A DNA stretch of 64,000 nucleotides from Trichopria drosophilae. Taxonomy: Eukaryota; Arthropoda; Insecta; Hymenoptera; Diapriidae. Below the pieces are notes generated by a model. That model ran no database searches. It was not told the DNA's origin and was given only the letters and a program-made list of their open reading frames with translations. Below, in pieces: positions 35,430 to 47,665 of this stretch (positions within the stretch are counted from its first letter, which is position 1; every line of letters starts with the position of its first letter). The translations under genes and the position numbers were made by a program. Location: NCBI GenBank assembly GCA_030407085.1, contig CM059584.1, forward strand, positions 104,345,001-104,409,000, read 5' to 3'.

Positions 35430-36145
35430 TTTCTCCAGCTCGTTTCACGCTTTATACCGAATTACAATACAGTTATACTGATTGATGTACTCTGTCCAGT
35501 ATCGCGAAGTCGATTTCGCATCCGGTACAAAATTAATTTTGACATATTTCATACTACTCATTTCGGTATACTATTATTACAGGAGCAGTAAGTTATTAAA
35601 AATGTAACATGAACAATGAACTGGAGTATGAAATTTTTGTTCAAACCATCTAACATATCCCAGGTACAGGTTTCAATGGATTTTTCATGATATCGTCGAA
35701 AATACTGCACACAATCGATGAATATAATTCAGAATGCCCTGATTAAGTCAAATTTACCACTGTTTGACTAAAAAATTGACAGGTAGACTTTCAAGGCTTA
35801 AATGCAAGTCGAAAGTAACTTAAATGTAACAAAAAATGCCTTTAAAGTCATGTGTCAGTACATTAAGTTAAAATAATTTAAAAGATAAAATTAAGATAAA
35901 ATTATCAAATCTATAACCAAAATTCTGTCTTCAAAACCGTAAAAACTTATAAGTCGATATCAAACCGATTTTAAGTAAGTATAACCTCTCACGTTTACTT
36001 CAATTCGACCACGAGGATGTCTTAATTAGTCAATATACCTTTATATTTCGGCCGTCAGGTTAAAATTAAGACCGAATTGCGTTCTGCAGGTTTAACCTGA
36101 AACTCGAATTTAACATGAAAAATTACTTTGGGACATTTCGTCCAA
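35430..36145. other. Spacer, nothing recognised
   Basis: A 73-codon frame at 35370-35591 enters from the island; no motif. Nothing else is supported. Confidence 0.45.
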
Positions 36146-36147
36146 GT

Positions 36148-36202
36148 ATGATTACTCCGATAATCAACTAACTCGGATCAAAAACTCCGATAATCAAATA
36201 AC
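36148..36202. repeat. Short direct repeat ACTCCGATAATCAA
   Basis: ACTCCGATAATCAACTAACT is followed 34 bp later by ACTCCGATAATCAAATAAC. Too short to classify. Confidence 0.55.
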
Positions 36203-36204
36203 CT

Positions 36205-39200
36205 CAAAGTATGCTATTTATAAAAGTTTTCTAACAATTTTCTGGTAAAATAATTTTCTGAAAAAAATGATTGTGATATTGTATGGAATAATTCTTTGTC
36301 AACAGTCGAGGAATTAATAACTGTTGCTTCGCATTTTGGAAATTTGTATTACTTTTAGTACAGAAATGAAAACAAAAATTATTTCAATGTTATTCATGTG
36401 CAAAATAAAATCGACGATTTTTCAACGATAAATAATTTTGTTCTTTAAATTGCTTATTTTGGCGAGGAGCTAATTTTTAACAATGTAGCATCAAATTTTG
36501 ATAAGACAATCTTTTGACGCACAAAAATTGAACGCTAAATCATGCGATATTTTACTTTACAAAACTGACATCATCAGTACATTTATTTTATTTATTGTCC
36601 TGTGAGTAAAGCGTTGGAGTAGTGCGCTGCTACCATGACGTGCACATAAAACACATCAGGACTTGAACAGGATTGCCACATATATGTCTAAGAAAAAGGT
36701 TGCAAATAAAACACGAACAGATTTGGGCAGCATTAGGTCGAAAAGATATGAAAATTACCTAAATATTACAAATTTTCGACCTATTTTAGGTCCGTTTTAC
36801 CACATTTGGACTACGAACTAATGAGAAAAATTATATCACAAAATTTCGACCGTTAAACTACTTCCACTTTTGTCCCCTTACAGTAATTTGATTTCTATGT
36901 TTGGTAAATAAGCCGCGATCGAGAAAATCTCTCACCCTGATGGAAGGTCGAAAAGAGTTAATTTATTCGTATTTTGCTGCGTGTTAAAAATCTTTTTAGA
37001 AATTATTTTCAACATGTAATGAACGTTTTTTACGATTATCGTTTCATAATTTTCTCAAACAAAACTTAAAGATTGTTAGTTACAGAAACAGAAATATGTA
37101 AGGTTACAATTTGTTAGCTTAATTAAATTTATCAACATCTTGGATAAGTTATGTACATAAATGCTTAGTAATTTAAGTTGATTAAAGTGTAAGAAACCAT
37201 GACACTAGTGATTAGTTTTCTCGAGAATGTGAATTCATTCAACTTAAGTTGATTTTAGTAATTTCTTAGTCATTGGAAGTACACATTCAAATTGATATTA
37301 CCATGTATTCGTACGGATTCGACTAATAATAAAAAAGTACCAGAAAGGATACATTAAAAATGAAATAGGGAATCAACTGCTAAGAAACATAAAATGTCTC
37401 CATAATGCGTTTGAAAGGTTTTATATTTACTACTTGCGAGCGGAAATGTCTCAAATTTTCACTCGGAACAACGAGCAATTTTAAGACGTTTGTTTCGACA
37501 AATATTTTTGTAGTGTTTTTTAAGTGTAGTGTACTGTAGAAATGAACCGTTAGAGGCTTTTGCAGCGAAAAGCTGTTTTTCAGAACATATCTTTCCATAC
37601 AAAGAACATTTGCAAAATGAGAATAAAAAAAGTGCATTGAATACTTTGGATTGATAAATTGATTGAAATGAGTAAAAATGATGAAATAAATATTGAGATC
37701 TTACCTTGTGATGCAGAAAAATCAAAAAGTTTAGTAAACTAAATTTCGCATAAAAAAGTTCTAAATGAGATGCCGTGAAAGTAGAAATAACCATTATTGG
37801 TCAGGCAACAAACCTTTGTAATCAAAGAATGTATCGTTATTGAATTAAGTGAAAATTAATAAAATAAATACAGTACTACCCATTCATCTTACTTATTATA
37901 CAATTATTATTTAGTTGATTATAATTCAGCGTCTTCAATAATTACGTAATTTGTAAAATAGCTCCAAATATTGTCAAAACAAGCAATTTTAAATTAAATG
38001 AAAAAATGAAATAAAAAAAGATATGATGTTTTCTCGTCATTGTAAATATTAGTGAAAATTACTGACAATTCTGTATTTATAATATTGACTTAATGGCTGT
38101 AATAAAAGATTCCTTACAAATTAACACAAATAAATTGATTATTCCTATAGTTAGATTAAAGACTAAGTGCAAGAACATTCGATATGTGTAACTTATTTCT
38201 TTGGTATTACTACTTAATTAGCTCTTACTTCAGATCAGATCACAAGGTATGTGTTCGCAGGTACTTATGTATTCTTTTTCACAAATGTAATTTTAAAAGT
38301 AAAATGCTCTAAATTAGTGTAAAAACACTGAAAAATTGAATTTTATCGAGAAATTTTAAATATAAGAAATGGCAGAATTAATTTTTTGAAAATTATTAAT
38401 AATCTGAGAGAATAAAAGCATAAACATTTCTAAATAAAAGGGAAACAATTTTTATGAGATTGACCCAATGCAAATGATTTTAAAAGATATTGGAATAAGC
38501 TAAAAATGTATTCACAAAGTTATTTTCAATCTAAGAACCATAAGAGAACATTATTGACTATATTAAAATTCGTTAAAATTAATATCAAAACTACGCGTTA
38601 AGGAATAATTTATTAACTTTTTCAAATTTTGTCACACGGAACCAACCTAATAAAAGGCAGATTTTTTATTGCAATACAAGAATTTTTACTGGTACTAAAA
38701 ATGATTTTATCTTAAAAGAAATTGATGGTTATCAATTAGAAACGTAATTATATTTCTGTCGGTGTAGTCTTAAGCATTCATATTTCGTGATAAAACTTGA
38801 CGATACACCTGTGGGTGTTGGAGGACTATAATCAGATGGTGTACGTGCTAACTGTCAACTTTAGACAAGGATTGATTACTTTCTTATCTGTGTACAATTT
38901 CTAATTATTATTTGCATTTGAATGTATTGTTTAAATATATTGTGTAGCCCGAAATTCGTATACATATTTAAGAACTTTTTGGTCTACACTTCAAATATAT
39001 TCAAATTATTTTATAATTATATTTAAATCCTTTTTGTATATATTTTTATGCTGGATTAAATTAAATAACGATGTGAGGATGTTTCCAGATTATTTTAATA
39101 TTCTGTAAAATCACGTGCACTTTGTTAATTTAGTCAACCTTCAGTTTCCTGTATATTGTATATAGATTTGTTTTCATATATAAGTGACCCTATATCATTA

Positions 39201-40220
39201 AGGTAGCTTTTATTCGAATACCGTGAAATAACCTTCTATTTTCGGTTCGATACGACGACGCTTCTTCCGGAATACAAAAGATTTCTCATACCCAGTTGTC
39301 CTTTCTTTTCCAATCCTATGATAATTCCGTAATTTTTGTAAGACTTTGCCAACAAATATTTCTATTGAAATGAATAAAAATTAATAGTTTCATTAGTAGT
39401 CATTTACGAAATTCATCGAACATTAAATTTATTTATTATTTTCTCAAAATTCATTACATTCAACATATTTTTTTTTATTGATTTTTATCCCAATTAAAAT
39501 CTAGGGATTACATTTCCATACGTGGTCCTTAATTTTCTGCAATTCGCTGTTCTTGCAACAATTATTGTTGGGGAGAATTGCATTTGTATTTTGCATGATT
39601 TTATTTTATTGCTTTTCGCATAAATTAATACACAAAACTATAATGGAGTATATATTATTTTGTTCGCATAATAATCAAATGAAATTATTTGTTATATTTG
39701 GTTTGCAACAGTTTTTCGAAGCAGTCTGAATGTTGGAAGTTGGAATATATCTAATCTAACATTCGTGGAGGATTGCAACATTTAATTTTCCACGTCTGAA
39801 TATTCCAATTGACGATTGATGTCCAGTTTCAGTATGGATTTACACTCAGTGTATTATAAAAATGTTGCCAAAAAACTTCCAGCATATGTACATTAATTCT
39901 TCACAATAAAAATATATACAAAATATAATGAATATATACATTAGAATATAAATTAGAATTTTGTCGTTTTTGGCAGATCTTTCGTCTTTTTTTTTACCAT
40001 ATACACTTTATTTAAAAAAAGGATAGATGATTTGTCAAAAGCGACAGAATCATTCAACATGGGCTTACATAAATTTCATGGCATTTTTAACAGAGTGCTT
40101 TTTTAGCTGTATTTCGGGCATTTTGCTAGTCTAATATATTATTAATTATAATATTAAAAAACTTAAAAATCATGAAAACATAGAAAGGGACTCAGGAAAA
40201 GATGTCATAAGTCCATACAA
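36205..40220. other. AT-rich spacer, about 4 kb
   Basis: The minus frames at 37380-37637 and 37459-37794 (85 and 111 codons) overlap each other in different frames and look random. GGTCGAAAAG/TTTTCGACC near 36740-36785 could form a short stem. Nothing else is supported. Confidence 0.5.
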
Positions 40221-40225
40221 CATCA

Positions 40226-40625
40226 AAGGAGGATGCTCACGAGTATAGGTTTGGTAACCTCTAAAACTACCTAAATCGGATATGACGAGACCTCATACCA
40301 AATTCGATTGTTTTATCACATGGAAAAGTTTAAAAAATCATTGTTGAAGTCGCAGATTTTACATAGGAAAATGCAGTAATCTAAGTAGTAACAGTCCCCA
40401 TAATTATTTGTTTGTAACGGATTGGCATGTTACTACTTACGTTACTGCATTTTCCTATGTAAAATTCGCGATTGCAACAACGTTTAATTAAACTGTCCCT
40501 CCTGATAAGATAATCGAATTTGGTATGAGATGGTACATCTCATCATACTCTATTCGAATTGGTCAGTTTCAGATGTTACACCTCAGGGAACAAACCCCCC
40601 TGTAACAGCGTGTCCATCCTCCATT
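40226..40625. mobile_element. Fold-back element, about 400 bp
   Basis: The left arm (40226-40404) and right arm (40429-40623) are inverted. The innermost blocks are nearly identical (TTTTACATAGGAAAATGCAG with TAAGTAGTAACA, and the complement). Outward are CTCATACCAAATTCGATT and GGAGGATG with their complements. The loop is about 25 bp. The right arm has a small palindromic expansion around GATGGTACATCTCATCAT. No open frame. The inner word TTACTACTTA also clusters at 26.0 kb. Confidence 0.8.
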
Positions 40626-40629
40626 CCTA

Positions 40630-41288
40630 ATAATTTATAGAATTCTAATAAAACAGTATGTATTAAATAACAGTTATAATCTACCCCGAATTGGTTGTTT
40701 ATTCGTAACAACAAATTTAACTGCGTTATGAAAGAAAAAACAAATTTATAGGCGCAACAAGCTCTTTTCTTAATTGTTAATTGTATTTAGTACTTCCTAA
40801 TACATGCCTTCATAACATCTTTAAAGGTTTTAACTCGCGCTTTATTTATTTTGGACAGAGAGGCAAACACCTCAAGCCATAGCTAACAAATAAATAAATA
40901 AAAAATAAACAACATGAAAATCATATAGAATAAGGCGTTATTGTTAGAATAGTAGACAGTTAATTGGACCTAGTAAAAAGTATACATGTGATAATTGCTT
41001 TTCTACAAAGGGGCTATATGGAAATGCTTTTTCCACAAATAAGCCAAAATATTACATATTATCATGCTATGAATGCATGTATTAGGAAGTTCTAAAGTAT
41101 TTTTTTAAGGCTAAAACAATTACGATTTACGAATAAACGGCTATTTACTAATAATTTATTAATTCTAATGAATAATTTTTTCTTACTTATATGCCATACT
41201 TGCTTCAGAAATACGATATAAAATTTAATTTCATTTTCTACTACATATATTTCTCTCAAATTTTGTAAGTTTAAGAGAACATTAAAGA
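40630..41288. other. AT-rich spacer, nothing recognised
   Basis: No supported feature. Confidence 0.5.
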
Positions 41289-41290
41289 AA

Positions 41291-41440
41291 TGACCGAACT
41301 TTATTTAGCATTTTTAAAGAAAGTCTAACTTTATTTAATATTTGTAAAAAGAACCTAACTTCATTAAATATTCATGCGAAGAACCTAACGTCTCTAAATA
41401 TTCCAGAGAGATATCTAATTTTGCTGAATATTCATAAAAA
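41291..41440. repeat. ~30-bp minisatellite, five degenerate units
   Basis: Units follow the pattern GAACCTAACTTnATTnAATATTnnTnnnAA, starting near 41291, 41322, 41350, 41380 and 41409. Divergence among units indicates an old array. Confidence 0.7.
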
Positions 41441-41444
41441 ACAA

Positions 41445-42622
41445 AACTGAATTAGGAATTATTGATTTAAGAATTATTAATTCTGAATTAATTTGTTTTA
41501 GTGGTTACATTTGGAATCGGCCAGTAGTTATAAAAAATATTCTATATGCAACAATCGGGATAACTTTTTTTGTATGCAGTACATTAATTATAATCCCCTT
41601 CAGTGGAGAAAATCATGAAAAGTTTAAAAAGAAAGACCTAAAAATCATGGTACTTTTCGTTTATTTTGCCAAATTTGTACATAAATAATCCTTTATTTAC
41701 AATTTTCTTACCGAAATTCGATAGAGAACATTTGAAAATAATAGAAAAGTCATCTTTTAAAAAATAACATTTTTTTTACTGAAGAAACTGAGAGGATATT
41801 GATATACCTGCTCTTCTCATTTTAGGCAAAAAAGGGTTAATCTTCTTCTTTTTTGCTGAGATTTTGCAATTGTTAGTTTTACATACCTGAAAATAATAGA
41901 AATAATATATTTTAAAATTGTGCATTCTCCATGTTTAAAAAGGTTTCCAAGTAAGCAGGTCGTTCGAACATAGTTGGCCTCTGCTATTTTTAGAGGTTTT
42001 GAAAAAATATCTGCTCTTCTCCTTTTTATTACATTTCAAGAGTATTGTTCTACAAAGTATTCATTTCTAGAATAATTATTATTACGGAGACGATGCTGTT
42101 GGTGTATCCCAAGAGATGTTGAAAGATGACAATGTCATGTGACAATAACGTATGATGAATATAATAATTTACAAGTTTAATATTCATTTTAACTGGTTAG
42201 TATATGAATTTAAAGTAATATTCAAGAGGTTTATTTACTTCAATTCTTTCATGAAATGTACAATACCACTGATTTTGAGGAGATTTTGAGAAGAACACAA
42301 GTGCATAATTCTACGATTATGTTGATTTTGTGTAACTTCGGCGTGTTGAAAACATTCTACTTTTATTATGCGGTATCATCTTCATGAGTTTCCGTATGTC
42401 AGTCACGTTTCTGCGTAAAAAGACGAACACCTTTTTCAAATATATTCTTCTCCCTGATGTTTCCACAAGAGATACTTCCAGTGTACCATTATTGTAATAA
42501 AAATATTATAGCTATATTATGAAGAACCACATTAGGTTCGGATTTTTATAATACGTCAATCTTGAATAGTTTATATGCCAAATTTCTATATTCACATATA
42601 TTATTAAGTATGCTTTATAACG
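41445..42622. other. AT-rich spacer, nothing recognised
   Basis: The phrase CTGCTCTTCTC occurs twice (about 41809 and 42011); nothing else is supported. Confidence 0.5.
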
Positions 42623-42626
42623 AAAT

Positions 42627-42734
42627 TGTACGAACTTTTTTTTATTAATTTGAATTTTTTAAACCTAAATACATGTTTATTGTACGAACTTTTTTTTATT
42701 TATTTGAATTTTTTAAACCTAAATACATGTTTAT
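42627..42734. repeat. 54-bp tandem duplication, nearly identical
   Basis: The unit starting TGTACGAACTTTTTTTTATT is present at 42627-42680 and 42681-42734 with essentially one substitution visible (TTAATT versus TTTATT). It is a very recent duplication and a likely polymorphic site. Confidence 0.9.
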
Positions 42735-42739
42735 TTAAG

Positions 42740-43708
42740 TTAAATAACTGTAATTTTTAAATTTTATGGTCTTTTCTGTTTTGTATGGTACAATTTATAT
42801 ATAAAAATCATTCAGTGGATCATTTTTTAGTTTTTTAAAAGGTAATCCATTTTTTTTAAATTTCCATCGATGCGTTACTTTATCAGAAAAGTATTTTCTT
42901 GTTTTTTTTTTAAATACAGGTTTCTCTCAAATGTTACATTTATTTTCTTTAAAAGTTGTTTATTCTCCATCTTGTAAATAAACACGTAAATAATATGATA
43001 TAACTTTGAATTAATTTTTGTTATATTATGCAATTAAATGCTAATTAGAAGTTAGCAATAAATTATTCACTAGATAGGAAACGTATATTATTTTCAATTA
43101 ATTATAAATCTCCCAAGAAAAACAACGTTAAGCTGATAAAATATTTATTCGCAATTTTGACGAGATTATTTTTACAATTATTGACATAACTATAAACAAT
43201 GTAAACAGCTGTCATAAAACATGTCGTTTATTATAGTATTCCATTAAACCCCCCTTCGTTTAATGATAACAATCTTATTCTGTATAAATACGACTTATGC
43301 GTGGTCAATGGGGGAGATGTTGGGGATAGTATTAGAAACAGGTAGAGCAACGCCCTATATTAAATCCGTGACAAGAAAACCTACATGTGCGATGCCTTCA
43401 AATGTTACGTAAATAAATATATTTCCTGAACCATAGTTAAACAGTGCTAATTAATAGTGCCTTTAATAGGTTCAATCAATTGGTCTATAAAAATCATAAA
43501 GATTATTAAAACCAATTACAGAGACTGCTTTTCTATGACTTTCAGTCGGCATCACGGAGCATGATTTTGATTCGCTTGAGCTTAAGGGGCTTCGAAGTGC
43601 TCGACCGATAAGGTAGTAATTTTCACTAAAAACCGTAAATAAAAAGTGACTGAAACGATTTTTAGAAATTCGGGCTCTGTACGGGCAATTTGGATTACTA
43701 TAGACGGT
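42740..43708. other. AT-rich spacer, nothing recognised
   Basis: No supported feature. Confidence 0.5.
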
Positions 43709-43711
43709 ATC

Positions 43712-43830
43712 ATAGCAAATGCCAAAGACATTAATTAAGAACTCACCGAGAATTTTCGGAAATAAGTGATTTATATTTATTTACGAAAATTCTCGGTCAT
43801 TTCTTAATTAATGTCTTTGGCATTTGCTAT
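43712..43830. repeat. Near-perfect hairpin, 54-bp arms and 11-nt loop
   Basis: Arms 43712-43765 and 43777-43830 pair at 51 of 54 positions. The arms carry ATAGCAAATGCCAAAGACAT and its complement, and the loop is GTGATTTATAT. No other inverted repeat in the window is this well paired at this length. Readings are a recent palindrome from strand switching, a tiny MITE-like hairpin, or a long pre-miRNA/endo-siRNA-type hairpin. No target-site duplication is obvious. Confidence 0.9.
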
Positions 43831-43954
43831 AATTTGCTTAACCTCCACGGAAAAATGGCAGTTTTGTGCAGGTGTGACAAAAAATAATAAATACATACGT
43901 TAAATATTGTTTTAGTTACAATTTTTGAATTAAAAAATAACGTTGGAGAGTTGT

Positions 43955-44050
43955 AGCCGGTATGCAAACGGTATATGTGTGTATCATCCTCCACTGCATG
44001 GTGGATGTCCTGCAAGTGTCCTACGTCTGTCCTCGCAGGCATCTGAGACA
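43955..44050. other. GC-richer patch with small stems
   Basis: CATCCTCCACTGCATGGTGGATG folds back on itself around CACTGCATGGTGG, and TGTCCT recurs three times (about 44007, 44018, 44030). Frames are open on both strands. Unassigned. Confidence 0.3.
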
Positions 44051-44054
44051 AAAT

Positions 44055-44590
44055 GTATGTATTTCTTTTACAAAAATACTCCTTATTGAAATTAATAAGC
44101 TATCTATAGAAGAACACTGTATTTGTTTTTTTTTTCTATCTTGGAAATAAAATATTTCTATAGTATAAAATAAACAATAGAATTCGACCATGTAGTAAAC
44201 ATCTTTTGTTTACCGGTTTCATGCCTAGAATTTAATTTTTAATTCAATGATTAGAACCAAAACAAGTTTCAATGTGTATATTCATTATTATTTGTTTTCT
44301 GGTGACCGTTACAACTTCTAACTTATCAGAAACGTGTTCCCGATTGGTTTACTTAAAGAATGTACATTCGCCGACTTTGAAGATTATCAGAAACCATCAT
44401 CACAGTGAAGATTGATTTTAACTTAAAATAGTAGCTCAGAATTGCGTTTTTTTTTAGTATTCTTGAGAAAATGTGTTAAACGTCATTTTCTGAAAATGTT
44501 ACCAGTGCCATTCGGAAGAGCGACCTCAAAACTAGGCGGATATGAATACGTCCATTTTAAAGTAATTTGTTTTTATAAATTAAACTATGC
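44055..44590. other. AT-rich spacer, nothing recognised
   Basis: No supported feature. Confidence 0.45.
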
Positions 44591-44594
44591 TGAA

Positions 44595-45122
44595 CCCTGG
44601 CGAAAAAATCGGTTTGAAACGGAAAAACAAATTTCTTTTCGTCGCAATCCGGAATTTGTCGCCGATCTAATTCGAGTCGTTCCAAACAAATCATAAAATT
44701 GCATCCGACTCAATCCAACGCAATCAGAGACTTACCTAGACAATTACTTAATTCAGGTAAATCCGGGCGAATCCTATATAGATTTCGATCCATTGGAATC
44801 GGACATAATCCTACCTATTCTGAAGTTATTCGATGGTTTCAAATCCTGCTGAAGCCGAATTAATCCGACCCATTCCGAAAATAATTAAATTAATGCTAAT
44901 CCTGCTGAATTCAACTTAACCAGACCTATTCCGAAATTAAAATCGAGGAATGAAACGGATTGACAATATTTGTCGGAATAGCGTAGGATTAGTTCGAATT
45001 AAAATCGTGGAATGAAGCGGATAAAAAAATTGGTTTAGAAAGACTAGGATTAGGTCGGCGACAAAATCCGGATTGTCACGGATTACGTCGGATTAAATCT
45101 CTATCCGATTTTTTCGCCATGG
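44595..45122. mobile_element. TIR element with internal AATCCGAC/ATTCCGAA arrays
   Basis: The ends are CCCTGGCGAAAAAATCGG (left, 44595) and CCGATTTTTTCGCCATGG (right, ending 45122), inverted with one mismatch. The interior is built of phrase repeats: AATCCTGCTGAA at 44842 and 44898 (period about 56 bp) on the left half, ATTAAAATCGnGGAATGAA at 44937 and 44998 (period 61 bp) on the right half. The halves carry the phrases in opposite orientation (AATCC/ATTCC versus GGATT/GGAAT). There is no transposase; the 84-codon frame at 44442-44696 crosses the left end and is spurious. Confidence 0.8.
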
Positions 45123-45225
45123 AAATCTTTGTGCAATTAGTGTACATTAGATCGTTAAAGGGTTAAATATTTCTAAAACTTGTTTTAGGTTATGCGCATG
45201 TCACTAATATTAGTAGATCTGTAAT

Positions 45226-45500
45226 CTCACAGCTTACTGTAAAAGTCGTAATTCCTGTACTGAAAAGGTTAAAAGCTTAGGTATAATAATCGACCAGACA
45301 TTATCGTGAAGAGAACACGTGGCATATATTTCACGTAAAGCTTACGGCTCGGTAAGACAGCTTAGAAAGAATTTTAAAGCTGTTTCTCAACAATTGAAAA
45401 TAATTTTCTGTATGTCACTGATATTTCCTCATCTGAACGTATTCTTTGAATTGACAACTTGACTCCTTTGGCTCGCTGATCTATCAAATTTTAGTGACTA
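45226..45500 (+). pseudogene. Decayed non-LTR retrotransposon reverse transcriptase (C-terminal fragment)
   Basis: One frame reads KSLGIIIDQTLS, stop, REHVAYISRKAYGSVRQL, RKNFKAVSQQLK and SLIFPHLNV. This is the LGVxxDxxLSWxxH...ISrkaxgsLrqL...SLxxPxLxY region downstream of the catalytic YxDD in LINE reverse transcriptases of the Jockey/I/CR1 kind. A TGA at 45307-45309 replaces the usual Trp after LS, and another stop lies at 45460-45462, after which similarity is lost. The catalytic core, endonuclease and 3' end are absent. It is a short dead fragment about 100 bp downstream of the TIR element at 44595. The clade cannot be decided from so little. Confidence 0.75.
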
Positions 45501-45504
45501 AAGA

Positions 45505-46125
45505 CACTAAAGACACAAAACTTACCCTTTAAAATTTATACTACAATTTAATTAAAATGCAATTCAGAGCTTGTGGATAATGTGATAGTTACTAATATTT
45601 TTCAATTATAATAGAAAGTTGTGAACTCTTTTGAAATCTTACCGGAGTTTACTGATTAAGTATTTTTAGTTTGCCTAATATTTATAAAAAGCGCCAGTAA
45701 TCTCTGGGATAGTAAAAACCTGATAATGTTCTGTTGATCTACAACTTTAGAAGAGCTCGATAATTATTGCTTTTTTCATTGAACGTGTTATTAATATTAT
45801 AAAATTGTTTTATGACAAGATATTTTTCCAAATAGATATAGTATATATATATATATATATAATAACAACTGATTGAGAATTTGAAGACAGACAGAGTTTA
45901 CGTGGTCAGCTTTCTAACTACGAGATCAAAACATTAATTACGTAAGAAATTAAATTATTTGTTGGCCAAGGCCATGCGTATTCTACGAAGTACATTTTAA
46001 AGTAACAGGATATTGTGTCCTATAATACACAAGGGGGATGTATTAAATGATCTCAAAGTTTTTGTTTAAAACTGTATTCATTTCCTTTTCAGTTTTTTAT
46101 ACTTTTCCAGTAATGCGCGATAACT
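45505..46125. other. AT-rich spacer with a (TA)n tract
   Basis: (TA)n at about 45841-45861. Nothing else is supported. Confidence 0.5.
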
Positions 46126-46129
46126 TCGT

Positions 46130-46460
46130 GCGTTATACGCCTACGACCATTGAAGAGACACCTTGCAGAGAAAAAAGTGAAGGAAAGGGAGAAGAAAAAT
46201 AGCTGAAGGGATCTGAAAAAGCGAGCAAAGAAAGCAGCCACGCCAAAGGCGTGCTCTACTGCATTATTATTCCCAAGACGTATCTGCTACACGTCAGTCG
46301 AGGCAAGAATGCAAACCATTCCGATCGAATTTCCCGTTGTCTCCGAAACCGAAAATTTACGAGGTTCCGCCATGCTTATAATTGGAGGACTCGCGAAAGG
46401 AAAAGACATCGTTTCGCTCCACGAACCCCGCTGAACTTTAGAAATTTCAGACCATAGATA
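46130..46460. other. CpG-rich non-repetitive island
   Basis: Begins near GCGCGATAACTTCGTGCGTT and runs through a purine-rich stretch (46180-46230) to CACGAACCCCGCTG. The hairpin CACGCCAAAGGCGTG is at about 46239. Frames are open on both strands (46251-46457 plus, 46376-46603 minus), with no domain. Candidate conserved element or untranslated exon. Confidence 0.35.
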
Positions 46461-46464
46461 TTCG

Positions 46465-47035
46465 GATATTTGAAAATTGCATAACTAGCATACTTTATGA
46501 TATTTATCACCCTCCTCATATGAGCAGGTTGGACCTTACGTTTATCACCCTGTAGGACCTTTTTATCCTTCTCCAGAATTATAAGTTCATAAAAATGGAT
46601 CACTTGAATTTAATAATAAAGTCCCACTCGGCCATTTTGAGAAATATTGACACGTTCTCTGACCCTCCTGCACATAAAGACGAGGATCCGAACTAAGTTA
46701 ATACACGCGCAACCTTAACTGTTGGTAACATTTGGTCAAATAAACTATACGACGATGATAAAATCACAAATTAAAGTTTAGGAATTCAAGACTGCAGTAT
46801 AAGTGTTGATATGTTGGTATGGAAAAGATTTTAAACACATTGTCTGAAAACAACTTTGCAAAAATCCATAAGTAAATTGGAAACGACGCCTTCCGTAAAA
46901 TCTCTGAACGATTTTGCTTTTTTAAATTCAACATTTCTTCATTTAGTAGTTTTTTTTAAATAATAGATCTGTTGCGGTGTTTGACTCCGGAATATTTTCC
47001 GAAAAAAATGTTGAAAACCAAAGCATTTCCTGTGG
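46465..47035. other. Spacer, nothing recognised
   Basis: No supported feature. Confidence 0.45.
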
Positions 47036-47064
47036 CCTCCCTTGAAATCAACGTTACGTAGAAC

Positions 47065-47368
47065 CGTATTTCTCGATCTCCATCAATTTTTCTCCATATC
47101 GTTCGATCATTATCGATCACATTCGAAGTGCATCGGTGTTTCTAAAGCCCTCTCAATATCAGTCGAACTACTTATTTTTTCTAGATTTTTACCGTCTCTT
47201 CGGTTCTTTCTCGATTTCCACCGATTTTTCTCAGACCATCATCGATCGTTTTCGTTCCCTCTCGGTCTTTCTCGAACTCTATCGATATTTGTCGTACTCT
47301 ATTGATCTCATATTCTTAGACTTATTCGATATTCGTCGATCTCTCCCATTCTTTCTGGAGATCCGTCG
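47065..47368. repeat. Degenerate TCGAT-rich satellite
   Basis: Phrases such as TCTCGATCTCCATCAATTTTTCTC, TTCGATCATTATCGATCAC and TCTCGATTTCCACCGATTTTTCTC repeat irregularly every 12-25 bp for 300 bp, one strand pyrimidine-rich. The two open frames (47042-47305 and 47136-47372) are by-products of the repeat (F, S, R and L rich). Confidence 0.7.
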
Positions 47369-47665
47369 ATGATCAGAAGGATTATGATTCTGAGGATGAT
47401 GATGAGGATGACGATCAGGAGGATGTTGATCATAAGAATTATGATCATGAGGATGATGAAGATGGCGACGACAACGACGACGACGATGCAGATGGCGATA
47501 ACGATGATGATGTCGATGACGATCACGACGACGATGACGTTGACTATGAGGATGACGATGACGATGACGATGCCATTGAAGATTATAATGCTGGCGATGC
47601 CGTTGACGAATATAATGTTGACGATGATGATGAAGACGACGAAAGGGCCACCAGCATCATCGACA
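47369..47665. repeat. (GAY)n trinucleotide array, Asp-codon frame
   Basis: About 95 triplets dominated by GAT and GAC with GAG/GAA and scattered interruptions. One plus frame, open from about 47315 to 47730, reads as a long Asp/Glu tract with no stop; the minus strand reads as Ile/Val, giving the longest open frame in the window (175 codons, 47308-47835), an artefact. No initiation context or flanking coding domain is visible, so a compound microsatellite is the safe reading. Confidence 0.85.

Noticed and set aside
37380..37794. Two overlapping minus frames (85 and 111 codons)
   Set aside because: Different frames of the same AT-rich DNA, no domain, no codon-like pattern.
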